A stretch of DNA of 64,000 bases from Flavobacterium psychraerolatum (GCF_025960985.1 NZ_JAOQMX010000005.1:1-64000); one strand, 5' to 3'; counted from the stretch's first letter, positions 1-9,352 are shown. The notes: a model not told the origin generated them from the letters alone. Made by a program: numbers and translations.

Positions 1-48
1 CCTACTGATAAGTCTTGAAGATCTAGATCTTCAAGACTTATCAGTAGG
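1..48. repeat. Perfect 48-bp palindrome at the window edge
   Basis: Bases 1-24 are the exact reverse complement of bases 25-48, with no spacer; the centre is a tandem AGATCT. It is followed by CTTTATTT, so read left to right it could act as a terminator hairpin. Because it begins at base 1, it may instead be a contig-end fold-back artefact. The match is certain; the biological role is not. Confidence 0.9.
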
Positions 49-394
49 CTTTATTTAAACAAATAAGGAGTGTTGCATTTATCACTTGAATCTAAAGCCT
101 AAAATATCACCTTTTAAATAAAAAAATATTCGAGAATAGCGGTTATAAACAATTTCATTTAATAAATTAGAAAGGTTTTGGTTTTTAATCAATTGAAATT
201 AAAGTGTAGTTCAGTTGAATATTTTATTTTTGTCTGTAGAAAACAGATTGATACTAGTTGAAATACCTCTGAATACTTGAAGCAATGTAAAATTCCATTA
301 AAGTAGGATTCAAAAAGATAACTAGACTATACTGCCATGATTTGTAGTTAGTGCTTTTTTGTATATTTCAAGTGAGAGTGATACAATTTAGTTA
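49..394. other. Gene-free stretch, nothing recognised
   Basis: About 350 AT-rich bases between the terminal palindrome and the 3' end of the AcpH-like gene. I see no long reading frame, tRNA, or convincing promoter or repeat. Confidence 0.5.
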
Positions 395-979
395 CTACAG
401 ACTAATAAGTTTTTGTTTTGAATGAGTGCGAAGGTCCTCAAAAAAAGCAGTAAACTCTTTTTCAAATTCATCGTAATAGTCTACTAATTCTTCAGTAGCA
501 AAACGCATTTTTGATTCATTTTTAGTTCGAAGGTCCATTTGTGTTAGAATATCTTTAATACCTTCTACCGTTTGATAACTCAATAGCCAGTTTTGTTTGA
601 TCATATAAGGCATATAATGGAGCGTTCGATCGGATAATATATCTTTATTCTGTTCTAATGAGTGATAAAAATTATTAATAAATACAGCCAAATTTTCATC
701 TGAATAGTTTTTCCAGTTTTTGGCTAAGAAATGATCATAAAAAATGTCAACAATCACACCTGCATAATGGTGGTATCGCTCGTGTAACTTTTTGGTGCTT
801 TCTCTAAAAATGGGATGTGAATCAGTAAAAGTATCTATTGTTCTATGGAGAATGATACCTTTTTGTATCCCAAGAGGATATGTTTCAAAGTGTTTACCTC
901 TAATACCATCGGCCATAAAGTTGCCAATTTTAATAAAATCGTTGTTTCCAGAAAGATAGATGTGTGCTAAAAAATTCAT
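395..979 (-). CDS. ACP phosphodiesterase-like protein (DUF479 family)
   Basis: The 194-residue protein matches the AcpH/DUF479 family over its full length: the start MNFLAHIYLSG, the GNFMAD motif at about residues 19-24, HRTIDTFTDSHP in the first third, and the later VDIFYDHFLAKNW. In E. coli AcpH removes the 4'-phosphopantetheine arm from acyl carrier protein; the family belongs to the HD-type metal hydrolases, and the spaced His and Asp residues fit that. It is cytosolic, with no signal peptide. It is divergent from glmM across a 94-bp gap. The substrate in this organism is inferred from the family only. Confidence 0.85.
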   Translation of the reverse strand: MNFLAHIYLSGNNDFIKIGNFMADGIRGKHFETYPLGIQKGIILHRTIDTFTDSHPIFRESTKKLHERYHHYAGVIVDIFYDHFLAKNWKNYSDENLAVFINNFYHSLEQNKDILSDRTLHYMPYMIKQNWLLSYQTVEGIKDILTQMDLRTKNESKMRFATEELVDYYDEFEKEFTAFFEDLRTHSKQKLISL

Positions 980-1026
980 TCGACTAAATTATGAATTCTA
1001 AACGACTTATTTCAACCTTCAATTAT

Positions 1027-1034
1027 TATATTTG
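1027..1034 (+). promoter_or_regulatory. Promoter -7 box for glmM
   Basis: An exact TATATTTG, the Bacteroidetes -7 box (TAnnTTTG), lies 39 bp before the glmM start. No good -33 TTTG is seen at the usual 19-bp spacing, so the upstream half is weak. Confidence 0.6.
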
Positions 1035-1073
1035 TGGAAATAATTAGAAATAAACAACTTTAAAAATATAGGA

Positions 1074-2462
1074 ATGACATTAATCAAATCAATTTCAGGA
1101 ATTCGTGGCACAATAGGAGGTAAAGTAGGAGAGAATTTAACTCCAGTTGATGCTGTAAAATTTGCATCAGCATACGGTACTTGGCTAAAAAACTATTCGG
1201 GTAAAGATAAATTAACTGTAGTAGTAGGACGTGATGCGCGTATTTCTGGGCCAATGATTCATAATTTGGTCGTAAACACCTTGATTGGATTAGGAATCGA
1301 TGTTATAGACTTAGGTTTATCTACCACTCCTACAGTAGAAATTGCTGTACCATTAGAAAAAGCTAATGGTGGAATTATTCTTACTGCATCACACAATCCA
1401 AAACAATGGAATGCTTTGAAGTTATTAAATGAGAAAGGAGAGTTTTTGAATGGAATTGAAGGAGAAAAAATTCTTAAAATCGCAGAAGATGAAGCTTTTG
1501 ATTTCTCAGATGTGGATAGCTTGGGTACTATTACGCTTAATGATGCCTACATGGACATTCATATTGATGAAGTTTTAAATTTATCTTTGGTAGATGTAGA
1601 AGCCGTAAAAGCAGCTAAGTTTAAAGTGGTAGTTGATGGAGTTAATTCATCTGGAGGAATTATAGTTCCTAAATTATTAGAATTAATGGGAGTTGAAGTT
1701 GTCGAATTATATTGTGAGCCTACAGGAGAATTTCCACATAACCCAGAACCATTAAAAGAACATTTAGGTGATATTTGCGAATTGGTAGTAAAAGAAAAAG
1801 CAGATTTTGGAATTGTAGTAGATCCAGATGTCGATCGTTTGGCATTTATATCAGAAGACGGAGAAATGTTTGGCGAAGAATATACTTTGGTCGCTTGTGC
1901 AGATTATGTACTGAGTAAAACACCAGGAAATACAGTTTCGAATATGTCGTCTTCACGTGCTTTGCGTGATGTGACTAATAGACATAACGGAACTTACGAA
2001 GCATCTGCAGTTGGAGAGGTGAATGTAGTAGATTTAATGAAGAAAAACAATGCCATCATTGGTGGTGAGGGAAATGGTGGAATTATTTATCCAGAATCTC
2101 ATTATGGTCGTGATAGCATGGTAGGAATTGCTTTGTTCTTGACTCATCTGGCGAACAAAAAAATGACTGTCTCTGCTTTGAGAGCTTCGTATCCTGAATA
2201 TTATATGAGTAAAAACAAAATCGAATTGACTCCTCAGATTGATGTAGATGCTATTTTGGTTGCCATGACTGAGAAATATAAAAATGAAGATATCACTACA
2301 ATTGACGGCGTGAAAATTGATTTTGCAGAGAATTGGGTACATTTAAGAAAATCTAATACAGAACCTATCATTCGTATTTATACAGAGGCATCTTCTCAGA
2401 CAAAAGCAGATGAGTTGGCAGTTCGTATCATTGATGAGATAAAAGTAATTGCTGGAATTTAA
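1074..2462 (+). CDS. glmM: Phosphoglucosamine mutase
   Basis: This 462-residue alpha-D-phosphohexomutase should interconvert glucosamine-6-phosphate and glucosamine-1-phosphate, which feeds UDP-GlcNAc for peptidoglycan and lipid A. The phosphoserine loop is TASHNP with Ser106. The metal-binding loop DPDVDR is in the middle third, the sugar-binding GEGNGG loop follows, and the phosphate-contact segment RKSNTEPIIRIY is near the C-terminus. Start ISGIRGTIGG is typical. Phosphomannomutase/phosphoglucomutase relatives share these motifs, so substrate rests on overall resemblance to Bacteroidetes GlmM. It ends at a strong shared terminator facing the next gene. Confidence 0.9.
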   Translation: MTLIKSISGIRGTIGGKVGENLTPVDAVKFASAYGTWLKNYSGKDKLTVVVGRDARISGPMIHNLVVNTLIGLGIDVIDLGLSTTPTVEIAVPLEKANGGIILTASHNPKQWNALKLLNEKGEFLNGIEGEKILKIAEDEAFDFSDVDSLGTITLNDAYMDIHIDEVLNLSLVDVEAVKAAKFKVVVDGVNSSGGIIVPKLLELMGVEVVELYCEPTGEFPHNPEPLKEHLGDICELVVKEKADFGIVVDPDVDRLAFISEDGEMFGEEYTLVACADYVLSKTPGNTVSNMSSSRALRDVTNRHNGTYEASAVGEVNVVDLMKKNNAIIGGEGNGGIIYPESHYGRDSMVGIALFLTHLANKKMTVSALRASYPEYYMSKNKIELTPQIDVDAILVAMTEKYKNEDITTIDGVKIDFAENWVHLRKSNTEPIIRIYTEASSQTKADELAVRIIDEIKVIAGI

Positions 2463-2486
2463 TTTCCCAATAGAATAAAAAACAAG

Positions 2487-2522
2487 AAACCCTTTCATAA
2501 TTTAATTTGAAAGGGTTTTTTA
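2487..2522. terminator. Bidirectional terminator, glmM / acyltransferase
   Basis: An 11-bp perfect stem pairs 2487-2497 with 2508-2518 around a 10-base loop. A T-run follows on the plus strand and an A-rich stretch precedes it. It serves the two convergent genes that end at 2462 and 2524. Confidence 0.85.
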
Positions 2523-2523
2523 T

Positions 2524-3408
2524 TTAGGCTTGCGTAGCTGCTTTTTGATGTTTCCAGCGTCTGTGAGTCCAAAAATAATATTCAGGAGCTTCAAGAATTT
2601 GCTTTTCTACTTCGTGAATATAATCATGGGTAATTTTAAAATCAGGAGTTTCTCTGGCATTTTTTGCAATCGAAATAAAAGTAGCTTCGTAAAATCCTCT
2701 TTTTACTTTTTTTACTTTTATAAATTCTACTCCTAGGCTATATTTTCTAGCAATCATTTCGGCACCTGTATGCACTGGAACTTCAATTCCCATAAAATCA
2801 TCATAATGAAGTATTCTATCTAGCTTTGGCGATTGATCACTTGCCAATCCATAAATGCAAGCAATATTTGCTTTTTCTTTTTTAGCAATAAAAGGAATAG
2901 TTTCTCTAGTAACAATCAATTCTGTACCGAATTTTGACCTTATATCTCGTACCATTTTATCAAAATAGACATTGTTTACTCTTTTATAAACCGCTGTTCC
3001 ATTTAGAGTAGTCTTATTATTTATCGTTAATAGCCATTCATAACTAGCATAATGTGATGCAAGCAGCATCATGCTTTTATTTTCTTGTTCGTATTGTTTG
3101 AAAATTTCTGGATTTGTAATATGAAACCTTTTACTCATTTCTTTTTCAGAAATAGTCATAGTTTTAATCATTTCAAGAAACATATCACACATATGATGAT
3201 ACGATTTTTTTTCTATCAAAAGGCGTTCTTTATCACTAAGGTTAGGTAATGTTAATTTTAGGTTGTACCGAACCGTATCTTTTCTATAACCAATCAAATA
3301 ATACACTATGATGTATATAAAATCAGAAAATAGATATAATATTCGAAAAGGAAGAATAGAGATAAACCAAAGAAATGGATAAGCGATAATGTAAACCAAA
3401 AATTGCAT
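2524..3408 (-). CDS. Lysophospholipid/lipid A acyltransferase (LpxL/HtrB family)
   Basis: This 294-residue protein belongs to the LpxL/HtrB family, which transfers an acyl chain from acyl-ACP to lipid A precursors at the inner membrane. The N-terminal 40 residues form one or two hydrophobic segments that anchor it. The catalytic HX4(D/E) motif is visible as LLASHYASYEW at about residues 115-125, and a later DQSPK segment matches the family's second block. The C-terminal WTHRRWK stretch is also typical. Which acyl position it fills cannot be told. It fits the large lipid A gene set at 52.8-57.7 kb. Confidence 0.85.
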   Translation of the reverse strand: MQFLVYIIAYPFLWFISILPFRILYLFSDFIYIIVYYLIGYRKDTVRYNLKLTLPNLSDKERLLIEKKSYHHMCDMFLEMIKTMTISEKEMSKRFHITNPEIFKQYEQENKSMMLLASHYASYEWLLTINNKTTLNGTAVYKRVNNVYFDKMVRDIRSKFGTELIVTRETIPFIAKKEKANIACIYGLASDQSPKLDRILHYDDFMGIEVPVHTGAEMIARKYSLGVEFIKVKKVKRGFYEATFISIAKNARETPDFKITHDYIHEVEKQILEAPEYYFWTHRRWKHQKAATQA

Positions 3409-3683
3409 GCAGTACGTTTTTTAGCAAATATAAGTCAAAAATGAATACCTATAAAAATTTTAGGGTAGGTATAGGGATTCATTTTAAAAAAGACAATTAC
3501 AGAATTTCTATTGATGAAATAAGTTTATAATACTAGATTATCCATCCAAATGAAATTAATCTTTTTGAAGTTATTAAATGTATGACTACTATTTTGTTTT
3601 TGTGTAAATAAAAAGTGAATACCCTAGAAATGGTTTGGGTCTTTATAGTTTTACTATATTTACAATTCACAAAAATACTTTTT

Positions 3684-4322
3684 ATGAATACTTTTTTGAT
3701 TGCAATAATTATTGCTAATGTTTTAATGAGTTTTAAAGGATTTAATGATCCTGTTTTTTTTAATAAATATAAGTTTCACATGGGGAGGTATCAGGCTGGC
3801 GAGCAGATAAGAATCATTTCTTCGGCTTTTTTGCATGCAGATATTAGCCATTTGGCATTTAATATGCTTACACTTTACTTTTTTGCTCCAGTGGTAATGA
3901 GTTATTTGGGAAATTTTCCTTTTCTAATTGTTTATTTTGGGAGTTTACTAGTAGGAGGAATGCTTACGGTTTACTTTCATAAAAGAGATTACAATTATAG
4001 TGCAATTGGAGCTTCAGGTGCAGTAACTGGGATTTTATATTCTGCTATTTTACTACGTCCCGATATGATGTTGGGAATATTTTTCATCATTCCAATGCCA
4101 GCATATCTCTTTGGGATATTGTATTTACTGTATTCTATTTATGGCATGAGAGCCAAAAATGATACTATTGGACATACAGCACATTTTGGAGGTGCAATAG
4201 GTGGTTACTTGATCACTTTGATACTTTATCCTAGTGTATTGGTAAATCATTTGTTCATGGTAGTATTACTAACGATCCCGATTGTGGTTCTTTTTGTAAT
4301 GGCCAAAATGGGGAAATTATAA
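3684..4322 (+). CDS. Rhomboid family intramembrane serine protease
   Basis: An open frame extends back to a GTG at 3615, but the ATG at 3684 is preferred: it gives a 212-residue protein starting MNTFLIAI and the extension adds only a divergent hydrophobic stretch. There are about six membrane helices. The catalytic serine is Ser111 in GASGAVTG and the partner histidine is His167 in HTAHFGGAIGG; the upstream HADISHLAFNM motif of rhomboids is also present. Rhomboids cleave membrane helices within the bilayer. The substrate is unknown. Confidence 0.9.
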   Translation: MNTFLIAIIIANVLMSFKGFNDPVFFNKYKFHMGRYQAGEQIRIISSAFLHADISHLAFNMLTLYFFAPVVMSYLGNFPFLIVYFGSLLVGGMLTVYFHKRDYNYSAIGASGAVTGILYSAILLRPDMMLGIFFIIPMPAYLFGILYLLYSIYGMRAKNDTIGHTAHFGGAIGGYLITLILYPSVLVNHLFMVVLLTIPIVVLFVMAKMGKL

Positions 4323-4371
4323 TGGCATAACTTTTGAAATGACTTTAATTATAAAATAAAAATCTATTACA

Positions 4372-5064
4372 ATGAAAAAATCATTAATCATTTTAGCAGT
4401 ACTATTTATGGCAGTATTAAACGCGCAAGAAACTAAATTAGTACCACAAATTAGTGTTTCGGGAGAAGGAAAAATTAAAGTAATTCCGGATCAAGCTTTA
4501 ATAACCGCCACTGTTGAAACTAAAGGAATTGTTGCTAAAGATGTAAAAAGAATAAATGATAATCAGGTGGAAGCCGTTTTGAAGGTTATCAAGAAAATGA
4601 ATTTAAGTCCTGCTGACTATAAAACGCAACGTGTAGCTCTGAATCCACAATATGATTACGAAAAAAAGAAACACAATTACAACGCTACACAAACAATCGA
4701 AATTACTTTGAGAGATTTATCTAAGTACGATGAATTAATGGAAGGTTTAGTAGATAATGGTATTAATAAAATTGACAATGTTACTTTTCAATCGTCAAAG
4801 ATGGCGCAATATGAATCTGAGGCTCGAAAGTTGGCAATGAAAGAAGCAAAGTTAAAAGCGGAAGATTATGTATCTGTATTGGTCCAAAAAGTAGGTAAGG
4901 CGGTAAGTGTTACTGATAATTCACAGGGATATCATCCGCAACCAGTTTATGCTCGTATGAAGACTATGGCAATGAATGATAACGAATCTACCACAAGAGA
5001 AACTTTAGCAGCAGGAGAAATTGAAATAACTGCTAACGTAAATGTTAGTTTTTTATTGGAATAA
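4372..5064 (+). CDS. SIMPL domain protein (DUF541), exported
   Basis: The 230-residue protein begins with a clear signal peptide (MKKSLIILAVLFMAVLNAQ) and is therefore periplasmic or surface-bound. The rest matches SIMPL/DUF541 (BP26-like): PQISVSGEGKIKVIPDQA near the N-terminus, the YKTQRVALNPQYDY block, and a closing strand EIEITANVNVSFLLE. Members form oligomeric channel-like assemblies, but the cellular role in Bacteroidetes is not established. It sits 49 bp after the rhomboid gene, so cotranscription is possible, and ends at a strong terminator. Confidence 0.85.
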   Translation: MKKSLIILAVLFMAVLNAQETKLVPQISVSGEGKIKVIPDQALITATVETKGIVAKDVKRINDNQVEAVLKVIKKMNLSPADYKTQRVALNPQYDYEKKKHNYNATQTIEITLRDLSKYDELMEGLVDNGINKIDNVTFQSSKMAQYESEARKLAMKEAKLKAEDYVSVLVQKVGKAVSVTDNSQGYHPQPVYARMKTMAMNDNESTTRETLAAGEIEITANVNVSFLLE

Positions 5065-5091
5065 CGAACAGAATCAAAGATAATTTAAATT

Positions 5092-5123
5092 AAAAAAAGC
5101 TGCAATTACTTGCAGCTTTTTTT
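5092..5123. terminator. Bidirectional terminator, SIMPL gene / tRNA-Tyr
   Basis: A 14-bp perfect stem pairs 5092-5105 with 5110-5123 around a four-base loop. It has an A-run on one side and a T-run on the other. It lies directly after the tRNA 3' end on the minus strand. Confidence 0.9.
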
Positions 5124-5124
5124 G

Positions 5125-5206
<82 letters not shown>

Positions 5207-5242
5207 GTGACCATTGTCTGTTTGCCTATTGCTAAGCGGTTG

Positions 5243-5273
5243 CAAATATAAGAACAGTTTCCGATTGCACAAA
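5243..5273 (-). promoter_or_regulatory. Consensus Bacteroidetes promoter of tRNA-Tyr
   Basis: On the minus strand a TTTG (5270-5273) is followed after exactly 19 bases by TATATTTG (5243-5250). This matches the published Bacteroidetes sigma-A consensus TTTG-N19-TAnnTTTG in full and lies about 37 bp upstream of the mature tRNA. Confidence 0.85.
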
Positions 5274-5529
5274 CAAAAAAGGACTAAAAAATTTCATTTT
5301 TTTTAATGTTTTTTTTAACCTACTGGTATTGAATTATATGAAAAAAGCATTATTTATACTTTTTTTTGATTTGTAAGAAAATAGACGATTAAACATTGCT
5401 TGAAATTTCATTTATATCAAAAGTGTGAATATTATGGTTAGCTATCTTAGTCTAGTACTACTTTATGGGTTAGCATCGGTATGTAATGGAATAGTATTAC
5501 TAAAATAAAATATGATTTCTTATTTTTTT

Positions 5530-5675
5530 GCGTGAGGGATTGAAGAGAAAAGCTCACAAACAAGTGCAGCGATAGCGGAACTTGTTGAGAACTTGTAACG
5601 AAAAGCCCGACACCCTTACCAAAAGGAGCTTCTTACCATGAACTGAATGGCTCCTTTTGGTAAGGGTGGCACGCC
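5530..5675. repeat. Structured intergenic repeat-like element
   Basis: About 146 bases fold into several nested stems. The outer ends pair as GCGTG (5530-5534) with CACGC (5670-5674). A second stem pairs 5553-5556 plus 5560-5565 with 5580-5589, with a three-base bulge. A third, perfect 18-bp stem pairs 5612-5629 with 5650-5667. It is richer in G+C than the flanks. The design (outer ends, GGGATTGAAG, AAAGCCCGAC, variable hairpin, GGCACGCCC) resembles dispersed intergenic repeats I recall from Flavobacterium genomes, but I cannot search for copies. No second copy is seen in this window. Confidence 0.6.
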
Positions 5676-5803
5676 CAAACAAATGCACCTCAGAAGATAT
5701 TATTCTCCTTAATTTTGGATTAAATTAACAAATAGGCATCCGACAAACTGAACATTTTTAAGTACTTTTGTCGGACTTTTTAAATTTATAATATTCCTAA
5801 AAA

Positions 5804-8800
5804 ATGGATAAAAAAATAGTTTCTATTTTGTTTTCGACCCGATTGATGGCGGTGCTTTTTTTGACTTTTGCAATTGCTATGGCTACGGGAACTTTTATTG
5901 AAAGCAAGTACAATACCGATACTGCTCGAATTTTGATTTACAATAGCTGGTGGTTTGAAGGTATTATGGTCTTCTTTATGATCAATTTTGCTGGTAACAT
6001 TAAACGCTACCAATTATGGAAGAAAGAAAAATGGGCTACTTTGATGTTGCATTTGGCTTTTGTATTTATTCTGCTAGGGGCTTTTGTAACTCGCTACATC
6101 AGTTTTGAAGGGGTGATGCCGATACGCGAGGGTGCTGCTGAAAATCAATTTTACTCAGACAAAACCTTTTTAACGGTTTTTGTAGATGGGGAGTACAAAG
6201 GGGAAATGAAACGTAAAGTTTTTGACAAATCAATTTTGCTTTCGCCTGCGACCAATAATGATTTTACCATTAAAGGGCAATTTGACGAAACTCCTTTTGT
6301 GGTCGAATATCAAAATTTTATCATGAATGCTACAGAGTATGTCAAAGAAGATAAAAATGGAATATTGTACATGAAAATTGTTGAAGCTGGTGATGGTGGA
6401 CGCCATGAGCATTTTTTGAAGGAAGGTGAGGTACAAAATATTCACAACGTTTTATTTTCATTAAATAAAACGACACAAGGTGCTATCAATATCAATACAA
6501 CGGGTAAAGAATTTACGATTCAAACACCATTTGAAGGAGACTTTATGCGTATGATTGACAAACTGAAAGGAAAAGTAACCAAGGATAATGTGCAACCTTT
6601 GATGATGCGTTCACTTTATAGCATTGGTGAAATGCGATTTGTATTACCAGATATGCCTGTAAAAGGTGTCATAGCTTATGAATCAAAAAATGATTATAAG
6701 GCTAAAGGTGGTGATAATGCATTGATCGTAAAAGTGAAAGCCGATGGTCAAGAAAAATTGGTGACACTTACTGGATCAAAAGGTAAAGTAGGGGAACCAC
6801 AAACGGTAAAAATTGGAGATAAAGAATACAGTATTTTTTATGGTAGTAAGGCTTATACTTTACCATTCAAAATTAAATTAAATGATTTTATTGCCAAAAA
6901 ATATCCCGGAACAGAGAAGAGTTATTCCTCTTTTGAAAGCTTAGTAACGGTTGAGGATACAAAATCATTTGACGCACATATTTTTATGAATAATGTACTT
7001 GATTATAAAGGATATCGCTTTTTTCAATCTTCATTTGATCCAGATGAAAAAGGAACGGTATTGTCTGTGAACCATGATTATTGGGGAACTAATATTACGT
7101 ATTTCGGTTATTTTATGTTATTCTTTTCGATGATGGCAATTATGTTTACCAAACATTCTCGTTTTGCCGATGTCAAACGTAAACTTGAAGTGGTAAAAAT
7201 GAAAAAAGAAAAATTGATTACTATTTTAGTTTTATTATTGAGTTTTAATGGTTTTTCACAAACACATGAACATAATCATGAACATAACCAAGCAGGTGTA
7301 AGTGATCATGTAGAGCGTGCTCCTACTGCAAAGGAGCTTGATTCTTTACTTACCAAATTTAAAGTATCTCCTGAGCATGCAGCCAAATTTGGTCGATTGA
7401 TTGTGCAAGATGCTGGTGGAAGAATGAAACCGATTAATACTTTTTCATCAGAATTATTGAGAAAAGTAAGTCATTCTAATGACTACAACGGAATGAATTC
7501 CGATCAAGTATTCTTGTCCATGTCTCAATATGCAAAATTATGGATTGAAGTACCAATTATTTATATTAAAGCTGGTAATGATAGTATTCGAAAAATAATT
7601 GGAATTGATTCGAAAGCAACATACGCACCTTTTATTTCTTTTTTTGATGCAAAAGGAAACTACAAATTGTCTCCATACTTGGACGAAGCTTACAAAACGG
7701 CAAATCCAAATCAATTTGATAAAGATTTTATCGAAACAGATAAGAAAGTAAATTTGATGGAATCAGCTTTGAGCGGTTCTATCATGAAAATTTTTCCAAT
7801 TCCAAATGACGCCAATAACAAATGGATCTCCTATTTGGAAATAGAAAATTCAGGATTGAAAGGAATGGATTCTACTTATACAAAAAGTATTTTACCTCTT
7901 TACTTTGGATCATTGAATAATGCTTCAATCTCAAATAATTATAAAAATGCTGATGATTTATTGGAAAGTTTGCATGGTTTTCAACGTAAATTCGGAGAAA
8001 AGGTAATGCCTTCTGATGACAAAGTGAATATGGAAATTTTGTACAATAAATACGATGTGTTCCAGAAGCTTCCATATTGGTATATTTATGCATCGATTTT
8101 GATGATGTTTTTTACAATTTTGCAGATTTTTAAAGAACGTAAAATTTTGAGAATTGCAGTAAACACAATGCACATCGTAATCGGACTTTTGTTTGCTTTG
8201 CATACTGCAGGTTTGATTGCACGTTGGTACATCTCTGGTCATGCACCTTGGAGTAATGCGTACGAATCGATTATTTATATTGCTTGGGCAACTATGTTTT
8301 TTGGTTTAGCGTTTGATATTAAGTCAAAGCTCACCGTGGCCTCATCTGCATTTGTTACAGCAATGATTTTGGCTGCTGCCTATATGAACTGGATAGATCC
8401 AGAAATCGCCAATTTACAACCTGTTCTTAATTCTTACTGGTTAATGATTCATGTTGCGGTTATTGTAGCAAGTTATGGTCCATTTGCGTTGGGAATGATT
8501 CTAGGATTTGTTTCGTTATTATTGATCTTTTTTACGAATGAAAAAAACAAAACCAAAATGGATTTGAACATTCAAGAGATTACTTATATTAATGAATTAT
8601 CATTAACAATTGGTTTGATCATGTTGACCATAGGTAACTTTTTGGGTGGACAATGGGCCAATGAAAGTTGGGGACGCTACTGGGGATGGGATCCAAAAGA
8701 AACCTGGGCATTGATTAGTATTATGGTTTATGCATTTGTAATTCATGCGCGTTTCGTACCATCATTACGAGGAAAATGGACTTTCAACTTGATGAGTATG

Positions 8801-8977
8801 TTTGCTTTTGTATCGATATTGTTTACCTATTATGGTGTGAATTTTCACTTAGTAGGATTGCACTCGTACGCAAGTGGTGAAGCAAAATCTTTAGATTGGA
8901 TTTACTATACTCTTGGAACGATTACCATTATAGGAGCAATTACATATCCTAAATACAAGAAGTATTATAAGAAATAA
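5804..8977 (+). CDS. ccsBA: Cytochrome c biogenesis protein, ResB-CcsA fusion (CcsBA)
   Basis: The 1057-residue membrane protein joins a ResB/CcsB-like half to a CcsA half (system II), which carries haem across the membrane and ligates it to apocytochrome c. The N-terminal half has membrane segments near residues 10-30, 45-65 and 75-95, then a large periplasmic domain ending in a helix near 440. A signal-like hydrophobic segment starts at Met466 and is followed by a His-rich stretch (THEHNHEHN). The C-terminal half has about eight helices and the haem-binding WWD motif, WGRYWGWDPKETWAL from about residue 956. It stands alone, with the structured element upstream and a terminator downstream. 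System II fusions are common in Bacteroidetes. Confidence 0.93.
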   Translation: MDKKIVSILFSTRLMAVLFLTFAIAMATGTFIESKYNTDTARILIYNSWWFEGIMVFFMINFAGNIKRYQLWKKEKWATLMLHLAFVFILLGAFVTRYISFEGVMPIREGAAENQFYSDKTFLTVFVDGEYKGEMKRKVFDKSILLSPATNNDFTIKGQFDETPFVVEYQNFIMNATEYVKEDKNGILYMKIVEAGDGGRHEHFLKEGEVQNIHNVLFSLNKTTQGAININTTGKEFTIQTPFEGDFMRMIDKLKGKVTKDNVQPLMMRSLYSIGEMRFVLPDMPVKGVIAYESKNDYKAKGGDNALIVKVKADGQEKLVTLTGSKGKVGEPQTVKIGDKEYSIFYGSKAYTLPFKIKLNDFIAKKYPGTEKSYSSFESLVTVEDTKSFDAHIFMNNVLDYKGYRFFQSSFDPDEKGTVLSVNHDYWGTNITYFGYFMLFFSMMAIMFTKHSRFADVKRKLEVVKMKKEKLITILVLLLSFNGFSQTHEHNHEHNQAGVSDHVERAPTAKELDSLLTKFKVSPEHAAKFGRLIVQDAGGRMKPINTFSSELLRKVSHSNDYNGMNSDQVFLSMSQYAKLWIEVPIIYIKAGNDSIRKIIGIDSKATYAPFISFFDAKGNYKLSPYLDEAYKTANPNQFDKDFIETDKKVNLMESALSGSIMKIFPIPNDANNKWISYLEIENSGLKGMDSTYTKSILPLYFGSLNNASISNNYKNADDLLESLHGFQRKFGEKVMPSDDKVNMEILYNKYDVFQKLPYWYIYASILMMFFTILQIFKERKILRIAVNTMHIVIGLLFALHTAGLIARWYISGHAPWSNAYESIIYIAWATMFFGLAFDIKSKLTVASSAFVTAMILAAAYMNWIDPEIANLQPVLNSYWLMIHVAVIVASYGPFALGMILGFVSLLLIFFTNEKNKTKMDLNIQEITYINELSLTIGLIMLTIGNFLGGQWANESWGRYWGWDPKETWALISIMVYAFVIHARFVPSLRGKWTFNLMSMFAFVSILFTYYGVNFHLVGLHSYASGEAKSLDWIYYTLGTITIIGAITYPKYKKYYKK

Positions 8978-8996
8978 AATGTTATCAGAATAAAAT

Positions 8997-9037
8997 AAAA
9001 AGCAAAGAATAGAAATTTTCTACTCGTTGCTTTTTTT
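8997..9037 (+). terminator. Terminator of ccsBA
   Basis: The outer stem AAAAAGCAA (8997-9005) pairs with TTGCTTTTT (9027-9035), with further self-complementary bases (TAGAAA/TTTCTA) in the loop, and a T-run follows. It lies 20 bp after the stop codon. Confidence 0.8.
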
Positions 9038-9323
9038 ATTCGATATATAATCTAAAACCGTTCACTACATTTATCTTGGCTCCAATTGACAATAAAATGA
9101 TTATAAATATGACTAATGGTTACTAGGTCTGTATATAAAAAAGACAATCAATGTTTGCAGATTTCTTTATAAATAAGAGCATGCGTTCAGCTAAAACCAG
9201 GAAAACCTGTTAACTATATTATTACACGACCTAAAGCAAACATTCATTAGTTTATAATTAGTATTGAAAAAAAGTTAGCTTTTTGACAGCTTCAAAATGA
9301 ATTGTAAAGGTTTGAAGCATAAA

Positions 9324-9347
9324 AAAGTCTGCTATGAAGCAGACTTT
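9324..9347 (-). terminator. Terminator of the E1 dehydrogenase gene
   Basis: A 10-bp perfect stem (9324-9333 with 9338-9347) with a four-base loop is followed, on the minus strand, by a T-run. It sits just downstream of the stop codon at 9353. Confidence 0.85.
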
Positions 9348-9352
9348 CTATT

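Larger units (their letters stand above)
8978..9352. other. Gene-free convergent gap with two hairpins
   Basis: Between two convergent genes. It carries a terminator at each end (listed separately). The middle, about 9060-9290, shows no reading frame, RNA gene or repeat that I can support. Confidence 0.5.

Noticed and set aside
3615-3683. Upstream GTG start of the rhomboid gene
   Set aside because: It adds 23 residues not typical of the family; the ATG at 3684 gives the usual start.
8978-9300. Searched for a small RNA or pseudogene in the ccsBA/E1 gap
   Set aside because: Only terminator hairpins are convincing; short complementary stretches are expected in AT-rich DNA.
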